A DNA stretch of 47,811 nt. Source: Riemerella anatipestifer_E. Its GTDB lineage: Bacteria; Bacteroidota; Bacteroidia; Flavobacteriales; Weeksellaceae. This document shows positions 25,243-35,861 of this stretch, one piece after another. Numbering within the stretch: the stretch's first letter is position 1; each line of letters begins with the position of its first letter. The notes below the pieces were generated by a model. That model was not told the origin of the DNA. It saw only the letters and a program-made list of their open reading frames with translations, and did not search any database. Location: positions 1 through 47,811 of the forward strand of contig NZ_LEKU01000002.1 of assembly GCF_009932355.1 (NCBI RefSeq), given 5' to 3'. A program made the position numbers and the translations under genes.

Positions 25243-28200
25243 ATGAAAATAAAATATTGTATCCTTCTATTATTGTTATCAATAAATTATATAAACGCAA
25301 GTCTTTTTAAGGGTTCAGTTAGTTATAAAATAACGAGTAACAATGCCGTAACCATTCCTAATATTTCTTTAACTACAGAAGGTTCTTTTGAAAATTTTTT
25401 AACTTCTTTGTCAAATAATCCCCCTGAGGCAGATCAGGAAATAGGTAAAGCTATAGGAGCTTTTGAAGAATTAGATAAAAGTGGTAATTTTAGTAATACT
25501 ATAAATCCAAATGAACTTACAGAATTCCCAATAGGGATTAGAGAAAACAAATCTAATGTTGAGTATGGGATAGTTGTTACTAAAGCTAAGTTCACTCCAG
25601 AGTATGCTATCATCAACGTATATGCTAGAATTATTACCCCGCAATCTGGTACGGAAGGAGGAAAGAAAACCTTATATTTTGGTGCGGAAGGAGTAAAGCT
25701 ATCCTATAATGGTAGGATTATTGGAGATGCTAAACTTTCTCTTTTGGGAGATGTCTATATGCCTTTCAATCAAAACCAATGGATGCTAACACTAGAAGGT
25801 GGAGAAATAAATAAAGCTAATGGAGAAAGTATTAATGATAACACCTATATGGTTATAGACTGTGATGGAGTCAAAGAGTTATCTTTAAAGGGAAATGTAC
25901 AGATTTCTAGGAATGTTTTAGTTCCCTTAGATGATAAAGGTGGATTACTTCCTGAAATAGGGAACAATGGAAAGCCAAACAGAGTTCGTGGAGATTTTGC
26001 TTTAAAAGCGAGTGATTGGAATGATTTATTGGTTAAAGTAAGTATTACTCCATTTGCAATTACTAAGCAAACACAAGATAAAGATAAAGGTTATTTTTCT
26101 TTTTTTGTAAATGATGCAATTCTTGATTTAAGTGATTTAAGAACAGACGCAAGTGTAGTTTTCCCACAATACTATAGAGAAAAAGGGTATCTAATTGCGG
26201 GAACAGAAACATGGAGAGGGCTTTATATTCAATCTCTTTATGTTGGGCTTCCCCAAGAGTTTAAAGCAGAAGGCTATATCGACCGTAGGGTTTCTTTCCA
26301 AGCACAAAATTTACTTATAGATTCCTATGGGGTGTCGGGAAGCTTTTCAGCAAATGATGTTGTTAGTTTGGAGAAAGGAATTACTAGTAATGAAAACGCA
26401 TGGCGATATTCATTAGATAGAATAGGAATAGATTTAGCAGCTTCTAAAATAGTAGGAGCAAATCTTAAGGGGAAAATTCAGTTACCTTTTCAAAAGAATA
26501 ATGAGGATAAAAAAAGTGATACACTACCAAGTTACTTAGGGTATGAAGGTATGATTACTGACGATGATTATTTTATTTCTGTTAATACTGTTAATACTCT
26601 AAAGTTTGACTTGTGGAGTGCTAAGGCAACTATATACCCTGGATCTTCAGTGGAGTTAAGAGTAAAAAACAGAAAATTCCAACCCAAGGCTATTCTGAAC
26701 GGCATGATGAGTATTCAAGCAAATGCTGATAATAAATCATCAGAAGATAACTCTTCAGAAAAGAAAGATGCTCATTTTACTGGAGTAAAATTTGAGGGAT
26801 TAACATTGCAAACACAAGCCCCTTATATTACAGCTAATTATTTTGGTGTGGAAGGAGAACAAAGGTTAGCGGGATTTCCTGTAAGTATTAAAAATGTTTT
26901 TGTTGAGCTAGAGGAAAATTATGCCAATCTAGGTTTTAACATTACCGTTGGATTACAAGAAAAGCGTTTTTCGGCATCAGGGGGAATGAAGATTAAAGGT
27001 TTAATAACCAATGAAAATCACAGACAAAACTGGGCATATAATGGGTTTGATTTAACAGAACTTACACTAAGAAATGTAGATATAGGCGTAGCTACAGTTT
27101 CGGGTTCACTTAATTTATTACGAAAAGACCCTTTATATGGAAATGGATTTAAGGCATTTCTTAATGCAAAAATTAGTGCTTTGGAAAATGTTGAAGTAGG
27201 GGTAAATGCTATTTTTGGTTATAGTACGTTTAGATATTGGGGGTTTGAAGGAAGTGTAGACAACTTGAATATTCCTACAGGAGTTGTAAAAATTACAGGT
27301 TTTACAGGAGGTGCATTTTATCGAATGATACCTAATGGAGCAATGAGTTTACAACATAAAAACAGAGCAATGGTAATGACTCCGGATGAGTCGGTTGGAT
27401 TGGCATTGCGTGCAGGAGTTTATGGAGCTGTAAAAGATAAGAAAGTGGCTTCCTTTATGGCAGGCTTTAATATTTCTACCAATGCTAACGGTGGACTTTC
27501 TAATGTAGGTTTTATAGGAGAAGCGGTAATTATGAGTGATTTATCTGCAATAGTGCCTACAGAACCATTTGCAGCTCTTCAAGAGAAATTTAGAAAACAA
27601 GTTGAAAAAGATAAATTTTTAAGTGATCTAAAATCTAATGATCGTGTTAAATCTTTTTTAGATATTAACGATGTGAATGAGCAATACCCTTTATCACAAA
27701 AGATAGAAGGTGCTATTTATAGCAAGTTGGCGATGAACTATGATTTTAATAATAGTGTTTTTCATGCTAATTTAGACGTTTTTATAGATGTTGCCAAAGG
27801 GGTTATTAAGGGGATAGGGCAAAATGGAAGAGCAGGAAATGCCGTGTTGCATATAGCGCCTAATGACTGGTATTTGCATATTGGTAAGCCTAGCGAGATG
27901 ATAGGTCTACGGGTAGGATTTGATAGATTTTATGTACAAGCAGGAAGCTATTTTATGGTTGGTAATCACATACCAGGTAGCCCACCACCACCAGCCGAAG
28001 TTGCTCAAATATTAGGGTTAGAGTTAGATGATATAGATTATATGAAAAACCTTAATGCTCTTGGAGATGGTAAAGGTTTTGCCTTTGGTAGTCATTTGAA
28101 GTTTGATACTGGGGATATGACGGCTTTATTCCTATATGCGAGATTTCAAGCAGGTTTAGGAGCTGATATTATGCTGAAAAATTATGGAGAGGCTAAATGT

Positions 28201-29937
28201 ACTAATAGAGGTGGAGAACAAATTGGAATTAATGGATGGTACGCCAATGGACAGGCTTATGTTTACCTGCAAGGAGAATTAGGGATAAAAATTAAACTAT
28301 GGTTTGTGCGTAAAAAAATTCCTATTATAAAAGCAGGAGCAGCAGCTTTGTTACAAGCTAGAGGTCCTAACCCATATTGGGCAAGAGGATATTTAGGTGG
28401 CTATTATAACCTTTTAGGCGGAATGATTAAAGGTAGGTTCCGTTTCAAATTAGAATTTGGAGAAGAATGTAAACTAGAAAAAGAATCCGTTTTAGGAGGT
28501 ATGAAAATTATTACCGACCTCACTCCTAAAAAAGGAGATGCTGATGTAGATGTATTTGCCATTCCTCAAGCTACATTTGCTGTTCGTGTAAATGAGCCTA
28601 TTGTAATTCCTGAAGATGATGGAGATCATACTTATAAAGTAGTGGTTGAAAAAATGACTATAGTTGATGATCAAGGAAAAGAAATTAAAGGAGCAATAGA
28701 ATATGCTCGTTCTAAAGATGTAGCCAATTTTGTATCAGATGATATTCTTCCACCAAATAAAACTTTAAAAGCTGTAGTACAAGTAAGTTTTATGGAGAAA
28801 AAAGGCGGAATATATGAGGTAATAATGGCTAATGGACAGAAAGCTGTTGAAGTAGAAGAAAGAACTTTTACAACAGGAACAGCTCCTAATACTATCCCTC
28901 TTAGCAACATACAATATGCTTATCCAGTCGTAGAGCAAGAGAACTACTATAAGGGAGAAACTAGCAACGGGTACATTAAACTAAAAAGAGGACAAGATTA
29001 TCTTTTTGAAGACTCTAATTGGAAAACTTCTACACAGTTCAAAAATGGCAATACAACACATAGTAGTGGTTTTACTTATAATCATGAAGCTAATACAGTA
29101 ACCTTTAATGTTCCTGATTTGGCAAAACAAAAAGAATTCACATTTGCTATTATAGCTAAAAATACCAATCAGGCTTCGGATGAAAAGTCCCATGAAATAA
29201 AAACTGAGGAAAAAACCTCTGGTGAGGAAGAGTCCTCTGAAGTTTCAGTAACAACAGAGAGCAAAAAGGCACAAGCAATTTCTAAAGATGGTGTAATAGA
29301 GCGTCTTTCATATACGTTTAAAACAAGTAAGTACAATACTTTTTCTGATAAGTTATCTGCCCTTAGTTTTACTCCTCTATGGATAAAGATTAGCTCAGAT
29401 GTTGTATCTCTTCAAAACGATATGAATGCCGATGAATATTTTGATATTACGGAGCTTGTAGGTTCTAAATATACAGATAATAAACCTCTGATTAGTCTTA
29501 CAGCTTTAATGGACGATACTTTTGCAGGAAAATTCAAGAGTTTATTCTACGATGGTTATCCAATAGACCAACTTACACTTTTAAGAGCGGAAGATGAAGA
29601 AGATTCTGCGGGAATACCACCAGTAAAAGCATTCCCTATATTTACTTCCTATTTGCATTATCTTGGAAGTGATAGAGGAAACAGATTTTTGAGACAAACC
29701 TTCCCATATAAGTATGATTTGTTTAGCTTCTATAAAGCCGACTGGTATGAGCTAGTATCTAAGGCAGCGTCTAAATATGTAGGTACTCAAACCAGTGCCA
29801 GATCTCAAGCCATCAATAACTTGTTGCAATCTACCTATGGTATAATTCCAAAGACAAAATACAAAGTAAAAGCAAAATATACTTTACCAGGAGATAAGAC
29901 AGGTACTGAAAAACAAATCAACTACGAACTTAAATAA
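25243..29937 (+). CDS. 1564-aa secreted beta-rich protein of unknown function
   Basis: Not assigned to a family. There is a Sec signal peptide (about 1-20, ending INA-S). The body is long, beta-strand-rich and full of Gly/Asn turns (FGAEGVKLSYNGRIIGDAKLS, LSLKGNVQIS, ALRAGVYGAVKDKKVASFM). At about 1000-1090 lies a Gly/aromatic-rich stretch (WYANGQAYVYLQGELGIKIK, YWARGYLGGYYNLLGGMIKG). From about 1120 there are Ig-like strands (TYKVVVEKMTIVDDQGKEIKG) and an acidic linker at about 1310-1345. No T9SS sorting domain, zinc site or membrane anchor is seen. First gene of the operon; the TANFOR/toxin gene follows after 54 bases. Likely the large partner of the next protein at the cell surface (inference). 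Confidence 0.8.
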   Translation: MKIKYCILLLLLSINYINASLFKGSVSYKITSNNAVTIPNISLTTEGSFENFLTSLSNNPPEADQEIGKAIGAFEELDKSGNFSNTINPNELTEFPIGIRENKSNVEYGIVVTKAKFTPEYAIINVYARIITPQSGTEGGKKTLYFGAEGVKLSYNGRIIGDAKLSLLGDVYMPFNQNQWMLTLEGGEINKANGESINDNTYMVIDCDGVKELSLKGNVQISRNVLVPLDDKGGLLPEIGNNGKPNRVRGDFALKASDWNDLLVKVSITPFAITKQTQDKDKGYFSFFVNDAILDLSDLRTDASVVFPQYYREKGYLIAGTETWRGLYIQSLYVGLPQEFKAEGYIDRRVSFQAQNLLIDSYGVSGSFSANDVVSLEKGITSNENAWRYSLDRIGIDLAASKIVGANLKGKIQLPFQKNNEDKKSDTLPSYLGYEGMITDDDYFISVNTVNTLKFDLWSAKATIYPGSSVELRVKNRKFQPKAILNGMMSIQANADNKSSEDNSSEKKDAHFTGVKFEGLTLQTQAPYITANYFGVEGEQRLAGFPVSIKNVFVELEENYANLGFNITVGLQEKRFSASGGMKIKGLITNENHRQNWAYNGFDLTELTLRNVDIGVATVSGSLNLLRKDPLYGNGFKAFLNAKISALENVEVGVNAIFGYSTFRYWGFEGSVDNLNIPTGVVKITGFTGGAFYRMIPNGAMSLQHKNRAMVMTPDESVGLALRAGVYGAVKDKKVASFMAGFNISTNANGGLSNVGFIGEAVIMSDLSAIVPTEPFAALQEKFRKQVEKDKFLSDLKSNDRVKSFLDINDVNEQYPLSQKIEGAIYSKLAMNYDFNNSVFHANLDVFIDVAKGVIKGIGQNGRAGNAVLHIAPNDWYLHIGKPSEMIGLRVGFDRFYVQAGSYFMVGNHIPGSPPPPAEVAQILGLELDDIDYMKNLNALGDGKGFAFGSHLKFDTGDMTALFLYARFQAGLGADIMLKNYGEAKCTNRGGEQIGINGWYANGQAYVYLQGELGIKIKLWFVRKKIPIIKAGAAALLQARGPNPYWARGYLGGYYNLLGGMIKGRFRFKLEFGEECKLEKESVLGGMKIITDLTPKKGDADVDVFAIPQATFAVRVNEPIVIPEDDGDHTYKVVVEKMTIVDDQGKEIKGAIEYARSKDVANFVSDDILPPNKTLKAVVQVSFMEKKGGIYEVIMANGQKAVEVEERTFTTGTAPNTIPLSNIQYAYPVVEQENYYKGETSNGYIKLKRGQDYLFEDSNWKTSTQFKNGNTTHSSGFTYNHEANTVTFNVPDLAKQKEFTFAIIAKNTNQASDEKSHEIKTEEKTSGEEESSEVSVTTESKKAQAISKDGVIERLSYTFKTSKYNTFSDKLSALSFTPLWIKISSDVVSLQNDMNADEYFDITELVGSKYTDNKPLISLTALMDDTFAGKFKSLFYDGYPIDQLTLLRAEDEEDSAGIPPVKAFPIFTSYLHYLGSDRGNRFLRQTFPYKYDLFSFYKADWYELVSKAASKYVGTQTSARSQAINNLLQSTYGIIPKTKYKVKAKYTLPGDKTGTEKQINYELK

Positions 29938-29991
29938 GTTAAGAGAAACAAAAATTAAACATAGTCCTTCAATTAAATATAATACATAGTG

Positions 29992-32900
29992 ATGAGATAT
30001 TTCTATAGAAATAATACGAATATAAATAGAAACCTAAGGTTTAAAAAGTTTTTAGCTTTTACAATGGTTCTATTGCTGAGTTTACAATCTATTTTGTTAA
30101 AGTCTCAGCAATACCCGGTTCGTCTTATTCCTAGTATTTTTCAGCCGTATAGTTTAAAATTGGGGGACTATGCCACTAGTACAGAGCCTAAGCTGCAGCT
30201 ACAGCTATTGATGACGGACTTAATGGAACCTCAACATCAGACGGGGCTTAAGTTTTCATTAGAATCAGGCTTAAATGCAGTTCCATTAGCGGTAAGCAAT
30301 GATTTTGTTGTCGGTTTTTCTCCATTTACCCTCTATCCGGGGAGCCAGCTCACTCTAAGCAATATAGATGTAAGAGCCCTATTTGAGCTCCAGAACCTTA
30401 GTGGTATCAACTCTGTACAATACGCCCAAGCATTGCCCGATGGGGTTTATCAATTTTGTTTTCAAGCGTACGATTATTACACTAAAAACAATCTTTCACA
30501 AAAAAGCTGTGCCACTGTTTACTTAGTTCAATATGACCCACCACAGCTTAATTTACCTCAAAACGGAGAAAAGCTACAGGCTATTTCGCCCTATTCAGGC
30601 GGGAGTGGTATAGTGTTTCAGTGGATGCCAAGACAGATCGCTCCCAACACCAAATATATCTTTACCTTAAAAGAATTATGGGATTTAGGACAGAGTCCAA
30701 TATCTGGCTTTTTATCCTCTCGTGTTTTGTGGCAAGAGGAGAGCTATGCACCTACTCTATTTTATGGCTTAGACAAACCCCAACTTATGCCAGGGAAACG
30801 CTACGCGTGGCAAGTTCAAGCCAAGAGTGGCAACCCTGTTTTAGGTGCTAACCCTACGGAAGACAATGGCGTTTATAAGAACAATGGACTTACAGAGATT
30901 TTCTATTTTGATTATGTAGAAGACTGTACTCTGCCCACACTTTTGATGGCGAAAAATGCAGGGAGAGGGCGAGTAGAACTCTCATGGAATTTATCAGGTA
31001 AGCCATCTGGTCTATACCAAGTACAGTATAGAAGAAAAGGAAGTAATACCGAATGGCAAACCGTACAAAGCTACCAACCAAGATACATTATTACAGGTTT
31101 AGAAGACCAAACCGAATACGAATACCGAGTAGGTAATGCCTGTGGGCAGTTAGCAACTGCTGGCAATAATGACAATCCTATAACCGATAGTCACTCTGCT
31201 GGCAATGCATATGCTTATAGTGGGATACAGTATTTTACCACCGACAGTAAAGACAAGACAAACCAAAACTACCAATGTGGGGTAATGCCTGCGGTGGACA
31301 TTACCAATAAGACGCCGTTACAAAGTCTTTTAGGAGCCAATGAGGTATTTATGGCAGGAGACTTTCCTGTAACGGTACTAGAAGCCCAAGGAAGCAACGG
31401 CATTTATAGTGGTACAGGTTATATAGTAGTACCTTATTTAGCAGATACCAAAGTTAAAGTCAGCTTTAATAATATTAAACTCAATACCGATAGGAAACTT
31501 ATAGAGGGTATTATAGAAACAACTTATGACCCTAACGAGACTGCAGTAGCGTATGCTTCAGCAGGTGTAGGTGAACTTTTTGGTGATCAAGGCGTAAAAG
31601 ATATTACTATAGATTATGAAATATCTGATATAAAATATGTAGCCACACCACCACCTGGGAAATTGGTTATAGAAGGTAATGCAGGAGCAGGTAATGATAA
31701 CTATACAGGTACAGGAGAAAATAGCCAACAAGAATTACCTGTCGGAAAGGATTATACCATTATAGATAAAAAAGGAAATGTTTGGGCAGTAGATGAAGAG
31801 GGTAATGTAACTAAAGGAGGCGAAGTAGCTAAAGGTGGAGCTTCTACCCCAGAAAATACTTCAGGCGTAGATTCAAAAGGAAGTGCAACGGCAATTACTG
31901 CGAAGGGTATTCGTGTTATCTTCAAAAACAGTCCACGCTCACAATATGCTTTTGATGAACCTACTAAAGCATTAGCTAGCGACTACAAAGAACTCAATGG
32001 TAAACTGATTCCATTTAAGGCGGTAGAAAACAAAAAAGAAGAACCTTTTATTGCTAGTGTAGAACTTACGGATAGTAGTATATCTGCGGATAGTTTGATA
32101 TTTAAAACATCTAAAGGGGTAAAAATAGCCTCCAAAAAAATAGGTAATGATTATGAACTGACCTTAAAAGGTTTGTATAGCTATGCCACAGAAGAGGTAC
32201 AAGCGGTTATCAAACAAGGAGATAAATACAATATAGCAGGTGTATTTAATTTGGTTCATATCTCGCCTAAGGAAATTAAGCTGAATTTAATCCCAACCAC
32301 AGGCGTTCGTATCACTGAGCCTCAACAGCAGGAAATAAAAAACATTTATAAGAAAATAGGTATAGATGTATCTATAAAAGTTACACCACCTTTTGATATA
32401 TCGCCCTATTTGGTAGATGGAAAATTACCTACAGAAGATGTATTTGGGGATTTATCAAAATACAGTCCAGCCCAAAATGCCATAATATCCGCCTATAAAT
32501 CCAAGAATGAAGTAGGGCTAGAATATTATCTATTTGTAACGGACAAGCCTTCTTCCAATGGGCAAAATGGTTATATGCGATTGAATGGGCAATTTGGTTT
32601 TGTATATGACCAAAAAGCAAGAACCATTGCTCACGAGTTGGCTCATGGTGCCTTACGCCTAGAACATCCGTTTAGTGCGTTTAAGAATGTGGTGCAAGGA
32701 GAGGTTAAAAACCTGATGGACTATGAGACAGAGAACACCAACTTTATTTATCCAGATTGGAAGCAAATAAACGACCCTAAATTTAAACTTTACACCTTCC
32801 AAGGACAAAATGAAGGAGAGTTTTCTGATATCCAGTTAACACCTGAGTGGGAACCGTTTAAATTTTCAGGTTCAAGTATTTATATTTCTGGAGATATAAA

Positions 32901-35340
32901 AATCCCTAACGGAGCTGTACATGGAATTGCAATGTGTAAAAATGATGATTGTTCTGAAAAAGAATATTATTATTGGATTAATAAGGATAACAAAAAAGGA
33001 TACTATGCAGAAGGAGTTTCTAATCCTCTACCTATAACTTATCTTAAACAAGAGGAAAAAGATAAAAATCCAGCAATTACACTATTCTGGAACTATGGAA
33101 CTTGTGGCTATAATAAAACTTATACAACCAATTGGAACTACATAAAAGATAAAATAGGCTTTGATTTAACAAAGGTTACGGATGAAAATTCAATAAAATA
33201 TAAAGAAACTATACCTTGTGTAGATGGCTCTGGAAGTACAACAAATTCAGAGGACATTTGTGTTGGTAAGGATGTGGCAAAAATTAATCAAGGATATAAT
33301 AAAGTTTTAGGAGTTATTGATTCAAAAGACTCTGAATTAATTGTAGAAACTATAAATAGTGTAGATGTTTGCTCATTACAACTTCTTACTTATAATGAGA
33401 TAGAAAAATTATTCAAAACATTAGCAGATGACAATAATATAGGAGAAAATAAAGAAAAAGCAATTGTAAGACTAACGGAATCTATAAAATCCGAAAATTT
33501 CAAAACATTCTTTACATTATTGGAAAGTAATGGTAATGAGCTTATCAAAAATTTGATGAATAAGTTGCATGATACTCATTTCTTATATGGAGATAATAAT
33601 TATACAAGTTTTGTTAGCAGTCTATTAAAGATGTATAAAACTAATCCTGAAAGTTGGGTACATTATGTAAAGGATGAAAATTATTTTGTAGATAAAATTA
33701 TTTTGGCAAACCCAATAGATAAAGTTCAATCTTTTGAGCAATTGTTAAAAGGTGAGGCTAAAAGGTATTATAATACCTTTTCTATAGATGAATCAAAGAA
33801 TGTAATAATAGAAGAGAATGAGTGTAGTATTCTTCCTCCAATAGGAGGAAATAGTAGTGGTGCAATTTCTGCCTGTGTTCCTAAAATAATAAACACAGTA
33901 ACGGTATCTCCATTGTCTCCTATTTTAGTAGAAACAACTAAAGAGTTGCCAATCATACAATTGGCGTTAGACCTAGATAATACTGACAAGAAAAACACCT
34001 TAATTGTTCCAGCTATTTTCTTGGACTATGTCCAAGAAAAAACAACAGAAAATATATTAGAAAAATCTACAATTACTACATTAGATGGTATTACGATAGT
34101 AACGGGTGGCGGAGTAGTACTTTCTGGAGCTTCTAAAGCAAAAAGAGTCTGGGCACTAATGGAAGTGGTGGGAGCTGTGGGTAATATAGTTGTAAATACA
34201 GATGCTATTGATGTAAATTCTAACTACGGAAAAGCTGTAGAAGCCTATAACCTCGCAATGGGTATTATAGGGGTAAAAAATATAGCACAAGGCGGCTATA
34301 AGTTTGCAAAGAATTTACCAAGCCAAACAAAACAATTATTGCAGGAAAATAAAGGGATAAGAAATTTACTTTCGGCTAAATATTTGGAATGGAATAGTCT
34401 TATTATGAAGTATAAATCTCCTGAAGCCTATATTAATTTAGAAGTCAGAAAAGTTATCGAGGAGAAAGGGACTATTTTGGGGCAATTAAGCGGTAAGGTT
34501 TTAAGAAAATTTAACACTCCTGATGAAATTTCTCGATTCTTAAAAACAGATAAAAATGGTGCCTTCTTTTGGTCTGGTAGAACATCAAAAGGGGACGGAG
34601 TAATGGATATGGCTCTTGAAATTGCCCAAAGTAAAGGTGGTAATACCTTAGAAGGATTATTGGCAAAATATAATATTGATATGCCAATTTGGGATGCTAG
34701 TAATCCTGTCACAGTGAAAATTTGGGAAGATGTAAGTGCTTTATACGCTACACAAGTATCAGGCGAAGTAAGAGCTGTTTTGGGTAAAAATTTACGACCA
34801 GGGAATATTTGGGAAACAGTAGAACTTCCTAGACTTAAACAAAATCCGAATGTTACAAAAATCTCTACGATTGATCCTGAGACGATGAAAGTAACAGTAA
34901 TATGGCCTAAAGGATTGCATTGGAATAGTTTCTCTAAAATAAAGATGAAAATTACATCAATTGATACTGATGGATGGTTGATGGGTAAGTATGTAAATGG
35001 AAAATTGCAAGTAATAGGTAATACTAATGTTGCCCAAAAGTGGGATTATATTATTAAAACTGATGGTCAGATTTTAGTTGGCAGAAAACACTCTTGGCTT
35101 TCACAAGGTGAAGATGTTTTGGCTGCAGGCGAAATTAAATATAATAATGGCAAGTTAGTTGAAATAAGTAATGCATCTGGACATTATGAACCTACTGTAT
35201 CAGAAGCATTAAACTTTTTAAGAATATTTAGACAAGCAGGAGTTAATGTTGATGATGCAACATTAACAATATTAGATAAAAATGGAAATATATATAAACA
35301 AGTTCCCCCTACAGCGGGAGACCGACTAACATATTATTAA
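29992..35340 (+). CDS. Giant secreted TANFOR-like/FN3/zincin protein with toxin-like C-terminus
   Basis: 1782 aa from the ATG at 29992 (a GTG precedes it). Signal sequence ends near residue 37 (KSQ-QYPVRL). About 38-310 resembles the TANFOR-type N-terminus of large Bacteroidetes surface proteins (IFQPYSLKLGDYATS, YQFCFQAYDYYT, RYAWQVQAKSGN). An FN3 domain lies at about 313-385. A zincin site HELAHGALRLEH starts at H881, followed by NLMDY as a Met-turn. A glycine/hydrophobic pre-toxin stretch lies at about 1365-1440. The end has FWSGRT (1526-1531), WEDVSALYA, ETVELP, then KHSWLSQGEDVLAAGEI and SGHYEP (1729-1734). Small genes that look like immunity genes follow seven bases later. This is the layout of polymorphic toxins: presentation modules, processing protease, variable tip. 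Toxic activity is inferred and unknown. Confidence 0.8.
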   Translation: MRYFYRNNTNINRNLRFKKFLAFTMVLLLSLQSILLKSQQYPVRLIPSIFQPYSLKLGDYATSTEPKLQLQLLMTDLMEPQHQTGLKFSLESGLNAVPLAVSNDFVVGFSPFTLYPGSQLTLSNIDVRALFELQNLSGINSVQYAQALPDGVYQFCFQAYDYYTKNNLSQKSCATVYLVQYDPPQLNLPQNGEKLQAISPYSGGSGIVFQWMPRQIAPNTKYIFTLKELWDLGQSPISGFLSSRVLWQEESYAPTLFYGLDKPQLMPGKRYAWQVQAKSGNPVLGANPTEDNGVYKNNGLTEIFYFDYVEDCTLPTLLMAKNAGRGRVELSWNLSGKPSGLYQVQYRRKGSNTEWQTVQSYQPRYIITGLEDQTEYEYRVGNACGQLATAGNNDNPITDSHSAGNAYAYSGIQYFTTDSKDKTNQNYQCGVMPAVDITNKTPLQSLLGANEVFMAGDFPVTVLEAQGSNGIYSGTGYIVVPYLADTKVKVSFNNIKLNTDRKLIEGIIETTYDPNETAVAYASAGVGELFGDQGVKDITIDYEISDIKYVATPPPGKLVIEGNAGAGNDNYTGTGENSQQELPVGKDYTIIDKKGNVWAVDEEGNVTKGGEVAKGGASTPENTSGVDSKGSATAITAKGIRVIFKNSPRSQYAFDEPTKALASDYKELNGKLIPFKAVENKKEEPFIASVELTDSSISADSLIFKTSKGVKIASKKIGNDYELTLKGLYSYATEEVQAVIKQGDKYNIAGVFNLVHISPKEIKLNLIPTTGVRITEPQQQEIKNIYKKIGIDVSIKVTPPFDISPYLVDGKLPTEDVFGDLSKYSPAQNAIISAYKSKNEVGLEYYLFVTDKPSSNGQNGYMRLNGQFGFVYDQKARTIAHELAHGALRLEHPFSAFKNVVQGEVKNLMDYETENTNFIYPDWKQINDPKFKLYTFQGQNEGEFSDIQLTPEWEPFKFSGSSIYISGDIKIPNGAVHGIAMCKNDDCSEKEYYYWINKDNKKGYYAEGVSNPLPITYLKQEEKDKNPAITLFWNYGTCGYNKTYTTNWNYIKDKIGFDLTKVTDENSIKYKETIPCVDGSGSTTNSEDICVGKDVAKINQGYNKVLGVIDSKDSELIVETINSVDVCSLQLLTYNEIEKLFKTLADDNNIGENKEKAIVRLTESIKSENFKTFFTLLESNGNELIKNLMNKLHDTHFLYGDNNYTSFVSSLLKMYKTNPESWVHYVKDENYFVDKIILANPIDKVQSFEQLLKGEAKRYYNTFSIDESKNVIIEENECSILPPIGGNSSGAISACVPKIINTVTVSPLSPILVETTKELPIIQLALDLDNTDKKNTLIVPAIFLDYVQEKTTENILEKSTITTLDGITIVTGGGVVLSGASKAKRVWALMEVVGAVGNIVVNTDAIDVNSNYGKAVEAYNLAMGIIGVKNIAQGGYKFAKNLPSQTKQLLQENKGIRNLLSAKYLEWNSLIMKYKSPEAYINLEVRKVIEEKGTILGQLSGKVLRKFNTPDEISRFLKTDKNGAFFWSGRTSKGDGVMDMALEIAQSKGGNTLEGLLAKYNIDMPIWDASNPVTVKIWEDVSALYATQVSGEVRAVLGKNLRPGNIWETVELPRLKQNPNVTKISTIDPETMKVTVIWPKGLHWNSFSKIKMKITSIDTDGWLMGKYVNGKLQVIGNTNVAQKWDYIIKTDGQILVGRKHSWLSQGEDVLAAGEIKYNNGKLVEISNASGHYEPTVSEALNFLRIFRQAGVNVDDATLTILDKNGNIYKQVPPTAGDRLTYY

Positions 35341-35347
35341 AATTTCT

Positions 35348-35701
35348 ATGAAAATAAAATTGGAAACCAAAGTAATTGAATTGACAGAATTATGGTTTGA
35401 CTATCTTTTTCCATATTTAGTTAGGTTTTGCATAAGTAATAATTTAGGTATTGAATGGAAAAATGAAATAATTTTTATTTCAAAAGAAAACCAAAAGGGT
35501 TTTAATGAGGGCCTTAAAAAAGTATTAAAAGAATTACTTTTTGAATGTTATATAGAACCAACCCAAAAAGCTAGAAGTAAGAATTCATCACGATATATAA
35601 AAATAGATTTTGAGGGGAAAACATACGTTTTGAATTATAGAACTGATATTGTAGGAAAGGTTGCGTATGGTTTAATTTATTTAATTGATGAAACAAATTA
35701 A
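35348..35701 (+). CDS. Putative immunity protein for the upstream toxin-like C-terminus
   Basis: A 117-aa protein without signal peptide, Lys/Glu- and aromatic-rich (ELTELWFDYLFPYLVRFCIS, SSRYIKIDFEGKTYVLNY). It starts seven bases after the giant toxin-like gene. I do not recognise the family. The call rests on position, small size, cytoplasmic character and the A/T-rich composition common in immunity genes. Confidence 0.55.
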   Translation: MKIKLETKVIELTELWFDYLFPYLVRFCISNNLGIEWKNEIIFISKENQKGFNEGLKKVLKELLFECYIEPTQKARSKNSSRYIKIDFEGKTYVLNYRTDIVGKVAYGLIYLIDETN

Positions 35702-35703
35702 TT

Positions 35704-35850
35704 ATGAAAGAAAATAAAATTGTTGGATATCAAGGATCGGGAACGGGACGACCAATATATGAGTTGATATACAAAGGAACTAAACAAAAAGTTGCAATTA
35801 CAATAGGAAGTAATGGTTTTGTAGTAGGAGCTAATCCAACATCTTTATAA
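35704..35850 (+). CDS. Orphan toxin-tip fragment (48 aa)
   Basis: ATG to TAA encodes 48 aa: MKENKIVGYQGSGTGRPIYE, then a Lys-rich strand pair and VAITIGSNGFVVGANPTSL. The ending (strand, SNGFVVGANP) resembles the last two strands of small nuclease-type toxin tips that end polymorphic toxins. It starts two bases after the first putative immunity gene and lies 11 bases before the second. Orphan toxin ends with their own immunity genes are a known trait of polymorphic-toxin loci. Too short to be a whole enzyme; it may be a relic or a small antitoxin-like protein. Confidence 0.5.
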   Translation: MKENKIVGYQGSGTGRPIYELIYKGTKQKVAITIGSNGFVVGANPTSL

Positions 35851-35861
35851 TAAATAAAAAT

